Origin: an uncultured Terriglobus sp.
GTDB lineage: Bacteria; Acidobacteriota; Terriglobia; Terriglobales; Acidobacteriaceae
Assembly: GCA_937859825.1 (NCBI GenBank)
Contig: CALMAP010000035.1
Span: forward strand, 11,320 to 23,878
Direction of reading: 5' to 3'
Length of the DNA stretch: 12,559 nt
A program made the translations under genes and the position numbers. Shown in pieces: positions 7,989 through 12,559 of this stretch. Position 1 is the stretch's first letter. Each line of letters begins with the position of its first letter. The notes under the pieces were generated by a model. It was not told where the DNA came from, searched no databases, and worked only from the letters and a program-made list of their open reading frames with translations.

Positions 7989-7992
7989 GGAG
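7989..7992 (+). promoter_or_regulatory. Ribosome binding site for the TTG start of treS-mak
   Basis: GGAG with 9 bases to the TTG at 8002. The next conserved TreS residues (DPLWYKD) begin about 20 codons later and no ATG lies between, so the TTG start is well supported. Confidence 0.55.
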
Positions 7993-8001
7993 TGATTCGA
8001 T

Positions 8002-11000
8002 TTGAGTACAGCCGTCCTTTCCCGAACTGCAACGCCACGGCGCAAGCCGGGCAGCGCGAGCGACCCACTGTGGTACAAGGACGCGATCATTTACGAGTTG
8101 CACGTCAAGGCCTTCAACGACTCCAATGGAGATGGCTTCGGCGACTTTCAGGGCATCATTCAAAAACTGGATTACCTGCAGCAGCTCGGCGTGACCTGCA
8201 TCTGGCTGCTGCCGTTCTTTCCGTCGCCGCAGCGCGATGATGGCTATGACATCTCCGATTACAAGTCGGTGAATCCGAACTACGGCACGATCGACGACTT
8301 TCAGCAGTTCCTTGCCGCGGCGCACGAGCGCAACCTGCAGGTGATGATCGAACTGGTCATCAATCACACCAGCGATCAACACCCGTGGTTCCAGGCGGCG
8401 CGCAACTCCCCGAAGGGCTCCCCCGAGCGGGAGATGTACGTCTGGTCTGACACGGACAAGCTCTACTCCGGTGTGCGCATCATCTTCACGGACACGGAAA
8501 AGTCCAATTGGACTTGGGACCCAGTTGCCGACCAGTACTACTGGCACCGCTTCTTCTCGCACCAGCCCGATCTGAATTTTGACAATCCGCGCGTAATGGA
8601 AGAAGTGCTGAACGTTCTGCGCTTCTGGATGGACATGGGCGTGGATGGCATTCGCCTCGATGCCATTCCCTATCTGATCGAGCGTGACGGCACCAGTTGC
8701 GAGAACGTGCCCGAGACGCATGTGCTCATCAAGCAGGTGCGCGCGGTGATGGATGCGGAGTACGAAAACCGCTTTATCCTCGCCGAAGCCAACATGTGGC
8801 CCGACGACGTGCGACCCTACTTCGGCGACGGCGACGAGTGCCAGATGGCCTTCCACTTCCCGCTGATGCCGCGGCTCTACATGGCGCTGCGGCAGGAAGA
8901 CCGGTTGCCGATCACGGAGATCATGGCGCAGACCCCCGCCATTCCGGACAACTGCCAGTGGGGCCTCTTTCTGCGCAACCATGACGAGCTCACGCTCGAG
9001 ATGGTCACCGACGACGAGCGCGATTACATGTACCTGGCCTACTCCGCCGACCCGCGCATGCGCATCAACGTGGGCATTCGCCGCAGGCTGGCGCCGCTGG
9101 TCGACAACAACCGCCGACGCATCGAGTTGTTGAACTCGATCCTGTTTTCCTTTCCGGGGACACCGATCCTTTACTACGGCGACGAAATCGGTATGGGCGA
9201 CAACATCTACCTGGGCGATCGCAACGGCGTGCGCACGCCCATGCAGTGGAACAGCGACCGCAACGCCGGGTTCAGCCGCGCCGTTCCGGCAAGGCTGTAC
9301 TCGCCGGTGATCATGGACCCCATCTGGGGCTACGAGGCGATCAACGTTGAGGCGCAGGACAGCGACACAAGCTCCCTGCTGCACTGGACGCGCAACATGA
9401 TCGCCCTGCGCAAACTGTTCCAGGTCTTTGGTCGCGGCTCGCTGGAATTCTTAAAGCCGGAGAACCGCAAGGTGCTTGCCTACCTGCGGGAGTGGAATGG
9501 GGAGCGCGTGCTGTGCGTGGCGAACCTGTCGCGTTTTGCGCAGCCCATGACGCTCGACCTCTCACGCTTCGCCGGTCTTGTTCCTGTAGAGATGCTGGGG
9601 TACGTGCCCTTTCCCGCCATCGACAAGACACCCTACGCCATTACGCTAGGGCCGTATGCCTTCCTGTGGCTCGAACTGCAGGAGCCCGCAGTTGCAAAAC
9701 TCCAGACCGAACCCGTCGAGTCATCGCCTCAGGAACTGACGATTCCAGCGCATGATATTCAGGGCATCTTCAACGGGGTAGGCGCGCAGTTGCTGCAGGA
9801 AACGTTCCTGACGAAGTACATCTGCGGCCAGCGCTGGTTCGGCGCGAAGTCCAAGCACATCAAGAACGTCCACATCACCGACTCGCTCGTGCTGGACGCC
9901 ACGAACGCCGCGGTCATCGTGGTGGAAGTGCAATATGCCGAGGGCGAAGCGGACACCTACACACTTCCACTCGCCGTACGGCCGGTCGAGGCCGGGACGG
10001 AATATCCGGCAAATGTTGTGATCGCGAAACTCTTCGATCCCGGGTTTGAGGGCGTGCTGCTGGATGGGTTAGTGCTTCCCGAGGTTCGCGACATCTTTCT
10101 GCAAGGCATCGCAACCGGAACGGAACAGACCACGAATCGCAACGGCACTGCTCGGGGCATTGCAAGTTCCGCTTTCTCCACAGTTCGTGGTGAGGGCCTG
10201 CTGCCTTCGCGCAAGGGCTCGGCGGAGCAGAGCAACAGTTCTCTGCTGTTCGGCGACCGCCTGATCCTCAAGCTCTTCCGAAGGCTGCAGCCGGGCGAGA
10301 ATCCTGACGCGGAGATCGGACGTTTCCTGACCGAGGTCGCGCATTTCGAGCACATCGCTCCGTTTGCGGGCGAGATCGTCTACACACCCAACGGCGGCGA
10401 GGCAACAACCCTTGCCCTTCTGCAAGGGATGGTGCAGAACAAGGGGGACGGCTGGTACTGGACGCTAGAGCAGATCGAGACGCAAAAATCTCCGCAAAAT
10501 AACGCGGATTACGACACCGCGGCACGTCTGTTGGGCCAGCGCACCGGCGAGATGCATCGCGCCCTCGCCACGCCGACCGACAACCCGGCCTTCTTAAGCG
10601 AGCCCGCCACGTCCGAGGCGCTCGACCGTGATGCCGAACGTCTGGAGCGGCAGATCGCCGCGGCACTGCAGGCGACGCGCACCCGTATCGCAACGCTTCC
10701 CGAAGACCTGCTCACGCCGGCTGCCATGCTAATCGCCCGCCGCAACGATTTGCAGCGCGTGGTGCAGGAGCTTCGCGAGATTGACCCGGCCAAAGCTGGA
10801 AGCAGGACAAGGATTCACGGGGACTACCATCTTGGGCAGGTGCTGCGGACTGAGGACGATTTCGTCCTTCTGGACTTCGAAGGCGAACCTGCGAAGTCCC
10901 TTGCCGAGCGGCGCGCCAAGCAGTCTCCGCTGCGGGACGTTGCAGGCATGCTGCGGTCGTTCTCGTACGCGGGCGTGGCCGGCTTTACTTCCTCCGCCGA

Positions 11001-11241
11001 GAACACAGCGCAACGACGCGCGTGGGAGGCTGCGGCGGAACGAGCTTTCCTGGATGGCTACTGGAGCGTACCGGCACAGGGCATCGCGGTGGACCGGGAA
11101 GTCGCAAACCACCTGCTGCGTGCCTTCCTGCTTGAAAAAGCGCTCTACGAGTTGATGTACGAGTTGAACAACCGCCCCGACTGGATCAGCATTCCTTTGC
11201 AGGGCATTCTTGAGTTGCTGGAATCGGCAGCGCGGGAGTAA
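8002..11241 (+). CDS. treS: Trehalose synthase-maltokinase fusion (TreS-Mak/Pep2)
   Basis: Two-domain, 1079-residue enzyme feeding GlgE: TreS isomerises trehalose and maltose, and the kinase makes maltose-1-phosphate with ATP. Residues 1 to ~560 are GH13 TreS: DPLWYKDAIIYELHVKAF, PFFPSPQRDDGYDI, DGIRLDAIPYLIERDGT with nucleophile Asp220, ILAEANMWP with acid/base Glu262, LRNHDELTLEMV with Asp328, then GTPILYYGDEIGMGDN. A linker (about 560-590) leads into the maltokinase: WFGAKSK (612-618), GSAEQSN with LILKLFRR (Lys757 the likely ATP-contacting lysine), the catalytic loop HGDYHLGQ with Asp941, and the DFG-like DFEGEP with metal-binding Asp958. Both halves look intact. The start is TTG at 8002 with GGAG 9 bases upstream. 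Fusion of TreS to the kinase is a known arrangement in many bacteria; in others (e.g. mycobacteria) they are separate but associate. It is followed after 8 bases by the GT-like gene, implying one transcript. Confidence 0.96.
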   Translation: MSTAVLSRTATPRRKPGSASDPLWYKDAIIYELHVKAFNDSNGDGFGDFQGIIQKLDYLQQLGVTCIWLLPFFPSPQRDDGYDISDYKSVNPNYGTIDDFQQFLAAAHERNLQVMIELVINHTSDQHPWFQAARNSPKGSPEREMYVWSDTDKLYSGVRIIFTDTEKSNWTWDPVADQYYWHRFFSHQPDLNFDNPRVMEEVLNVLRFWMDMGVDGIRLDAIPYLIERDGTSCENVPETHVLIKQVRAVMDAEYENRFILAEANMWPDDVRPYFGDGDECQMAFHFPLMPRLYMALRQEDRLPITEIMAQTPAIPDNCQWGLFLRNHDELTLEMVTDDERDYMYLAYSADPRMRINVGIRRRLAPLVDNNRRRIELLNSILFSFPGTPILYYGDEIGMGDNIYLGDRNGVRTPMQWNSDRNAGFSRAVPARLYSPVIMDPIWGYEAINVEAQDSDTSSLLHWTRNMIALRKLFQVFGRGSLEFLKPENRKVLAYLREWNGERVLCVANLSRFAQPMTLDLSRFAGLVPVEMLGYVPFPAIDKTPYAITLGPYAFLWLELQEPAVAKLQTEPVESSPQELTIPAHDIQGIFNGVGAQLLQETFLTKYICGQRWFGAKSKHIKNVHITDSLVLDATNAAVIVVEVQYAEGEADTYTLPLAVRPVEAGTEYPANVVIAKLFDPGFEGVLLDGLVLPEVRDIFLQGIATGTEQTTNRNGTARGIASSAFSTVRGEGLLPSRKGSAEQSNSSLLFGDRLILKLFRRLQPGENPDAEIGRFLTEVAHFEHIAPFAGEIVYTPNGGEATTLALLQGMVQNKGDGWYWTLEQIETQKSPQNNADYDTAARLLGQRTGEMHRALATPTDNPAFLSEPATSEALDRDAERLERQIAAALQATRTRIATLPEDLLTPAAMLIARRNDLQRVVQELREIDPAKAGSRTRIHGDYHLGQVLRTEDDFVLLDFEGEPAKSLAERRAKQSPLRDVAGMLRSFSYAGVAGFTSSAENTAQRRAWEAAAERAFLDGYWSVPAQGIAVDREVANHLLRAFLLEKALYELMYELNNRPDWISIPLQGILELLESAARE

Positions 11242-11246
11242 GGGAG
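11242..11246 (+). promoter_or_regulatory. Ribosome binding site of the GT-like gene
   Basis: GGGAG immediately after the treS-mak stop codon and 3 bases before the ATG at 11250. The close coupling suggests translation re-initiation after treS-mak and hence matched expression. Confidence 0.5.
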
Positions 11247-11249
11247 ATC

Positions 11250-12500
11250 ATGGCCGCCTCTGAAGTGACCGCAGCAACAGAAGCCCGCGACCAGGCGAGT
11301 ACCGAAGGCAGCAGTATCGCCGCGACGGTAGTAGTATGCCTTGGGCCGGCGTACCAGGACGCCACGCCGGAAAGGCTGGAGCCGCTGCTCGCCGTATTGC
11401 GTGATGCGGGTGCAGATGCCGGTCTCACAGGCATGCTGATCGGTTACCCGGTCGCACACGGCGATGTCCCTGCAACTACGGCTGGCTCCTTTACGCTGCT
11501 GCCGTTCACGCAGTCTGTGTCGGCTCACACCCTTTCGGTTCAGCCGGCGGCTTCGTGGCTAAGCGCCTTTGAATTGATGCGGGCGCACAACAGTGCTTGC
11601 TGTCTGTTGCTGGGGGCAGAGGCGCACACACTGGATCCCGCAGCCATCCGATTGATGCTGGACGCGGTATGGAACGGGAGCATCGATCTCGCTCTGCCGA
11701 AGTATGCTCTGCAGCCAAATCAAGGACTGCTGAACGTTGCGATGATCTCGCCACTCTCCGCCGCGGTCTACGGCGTGGACGTGGCATTTCCCCTTGCACT
11801 TGACTACGCCCTCTCACTCCGTATGGCAGAGCGCATGGCCGGGGCGGCGCAACGCTTTACTACGGCGGCACAAGGCGATGCCCTTCTCTGGCCTGCGGGC
11901 GAAGCGGCAGTGGCAGGCTACAACGTGGCCGAGATCGCCATGGGGCACCGCGAACTTCCGCAGCCGCAGGAAGACCTGTCGACCATCCTGAATCTGGTCT
12001 GCGGTTCCATGTTCTCTGACGTGGAGGCAAAAGCATCATTCTGGCAGCGCATCCGGCCGGCCACTGAGATTGCACGTGCGGGAAACGCCGACTTCACTAA
12101 AGCTGCGACGGAACCGCCCACACAAAGCGAGATCGATGAACTGATTCAGAGTTTTCGCATCGGTTACAGCAACCTGCACGAAATCTGGTCGCTGGTACTT
12201 CCGCCGAATACTCTGCTCGGGCTCAAACGCCTGTCGCAAATGCCGGCAAACGGCTTCACGATGCCAGACAGCCTGTGGGTGCGCATCGTGTATGACTTTG
12301 TGCTTGCCCACCGGCTGCGGACCATCTCGCGCGGGCACCTGCTTGGCTCGCTCACCCCACTCTACCTGGCGTGGGTGGCGTCCCACATTGTCGCCAACGG
12401 CGAAGCATCTGCTAGGCCCGGCGCGCTGGTGCGCGCGTTTGAAGCGGACAAGCCATATCTCGTCTCACGCTGGCGCTGGCCGGATCGCTTTAATCCGTAA
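11250..12500 (+). CDS. Degenerate GT2/GT-A-like glycosyltransferase homologue, function unknown
   Basis: A 416-residue soluble protein that I place, from remembered family patterns, beside bacterial GT-A enzymes resembling glucosyl-3-phosphoglycerate/mannosylglycerate synthases. The C-terminal half keeps family wording: FRIGYSNLHEIW from 302, MPDSLWVRIVYDFVLAH, SLTPLYLAWVAS from 367, and FEADKPYLVSRW near the end. The central stretch LPKYALQPNQG (149-159) followed by SPLSAAVYGVDVAFPLALDYALS (167-189) matches the usual Pro-x-Tyr ... PL-x-x-ALYG ... PIGGDFG-S pattern, but degraded. Where active members carry the metal-binding DxD, this protein has LLLGAEAHTL (119-128, Gly122-Ala123-Glu124). The later Asp/His-containing segment reads AMGHRELPQPQED (230-242). 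The N-terminal nucleotide-binding pattern is also unrecognisable. It is therefore probably not a normal sugar-nucleotide transferase; a regulatory, scaffolding or altered-substrate role is inference. A strong AAGGGAG ribosome binding site and an 8-base gap tie it to treS-mak. Codon use resembles its neighbours. Confidence 0.6.
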   Translation: MAASEVTAATEARDQASTEGSSIAATVVVCLGPAYQDATPERLEPLLAVLRDAGADAGLTGMLIGYPVAHGDVPATTAGSFTLLPFTQSVSAHTLSVQPAASWLSAFELMRAHNSACCLLLGAEAHTLDPAAIRLMLDAVWNGSIDLALPKYALQPNQGLLNVAMISPLSAAVYGVDVAFPLALDYALSLRMAERMAGAAQRFTTAAQGDALLWPAGEAAVAGYNVAEIAMGHRELPQPQEDLSTILNLVCGSMFSDVEAKASFWQRIRPATEIARAGNADFTKAATEPPTQSEIDELIQSFRIGYSNLHEIWSLVLPPNTLLGLKRLSQMPANGFTMPDSLWVRIVYDFVLAHRLRTISRGHLLGSLTPLYLAWVASHIVANGEASARPGALVRAFEADKPYLVSRWRWPDRFNP

Positions 12501-12559
12501 CGGAGTTGCTATCGCGGTTTGATAGAGAGAAGATCCACCACGAGCATAAAGGTTCAGGA

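Noticed and set aside
7804..9384. 526-codon open frame on the minus strand opposite glgE and treS-mak
   Set aside because: Fully antisense to well-supported enzymes. Its product is rich in Val, His, Arg and Gly repeats of the kind produced by reading conserved GC-rich codons backward, with no recognisable domain and no ribosome binding site context. It is a shadow frame.
12501..12559. Possible start of another gene from TTG at 12519
   Set aside because: The frame stays open to the window end, but GGAG at 12502-12505 is 13 bases away and only about 13 codons are visible; not enough to call. The terminal AGGTTCAGGA may be the ribosome binding site of a gene starting outside.
1..12559. CRISPR arrays, insertion sequences, tRNA or rRNA genes, phage or defence genes
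   Set aside because: Looked for on both strands; no spaced direct repeats, transposase-like frames, cloverleaf-like sequences or other mobile-element signs. The locus reads as ordinary core/accessory carbohydrate metabolism.

Overview
The window is a compact trehalose/alpha-glucan metabolism locus from a moderately GC-rich bacterium. The gene content (GlgE, a TreS-maltokinase fusion, TreY, TreZ and a GH15 enzyme) and the sequence style would fit a soil-type Acidobacteriota (Terriglobia) genome. That placement is an impression from memory rather than a measurement; a proteobacterium or another phylum cannot be excluded from the sequence alone. There are no mobile elements, RNA genes or CRISPR arrays that I can support, and coding density is very high.

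Layout. Left half, minus strand, read from right to left: a GH15 hydrolase (5672 down to 3801), then treY, malto-oligosyltrehalose synthase (3629 down to 957), then treZ, malto-oligosyltrehalose trehalohydrolase (start at 893, running off the left edge of the window with its C-terminal part missing). Right half, plus strand: glgE, the maltosyltransferase (about 5865 to 7946), then a treS-maltokinase fusion (8002 to 11241), then, 8 bases later, a 416-residue protein (11250 to 12500) that looks like a glycosyltransferase relative whose metal-binding motifs have decayed. The two arms diverge from a ~190-base intergenic region (5673-5864) that must carry promoters for both. A second intergenic stretch (3630-3800), between the GH15 gene and treY, carries a perfect 20-base palindrome.

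How the genes work together. The left arm turns alpha-1,4-glucan into trehalose: TreY isomerises the reducing end to a trehalosyl unit and TreZ releases trehalose. The right arm does the opposite: TreS converts trehalose to maltose, the fused kinase makes maltose-1-phosphate, and GlgE adds maltosyl units to an alpha-1,4-glucan. Together they form a nearly complete trehalose-glucan cycle arranged around one divergent control region. The branching enzyme GlgB and a debranching enzyme are not in view and would be expected nearby or elsewhere. The GH15 enzyme could be an exit valve that hydrolyses trehalose or short glucans to glucose. The least understood part is the last gene of the glgE arm, the apparent pseudo-glycosyltransferase.

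The last 59 bases (12501-12559) contain no supportable gene; the sequence ends in a purine-rich stretch that might be the ribosome binding site of a gene beginning outside the window.
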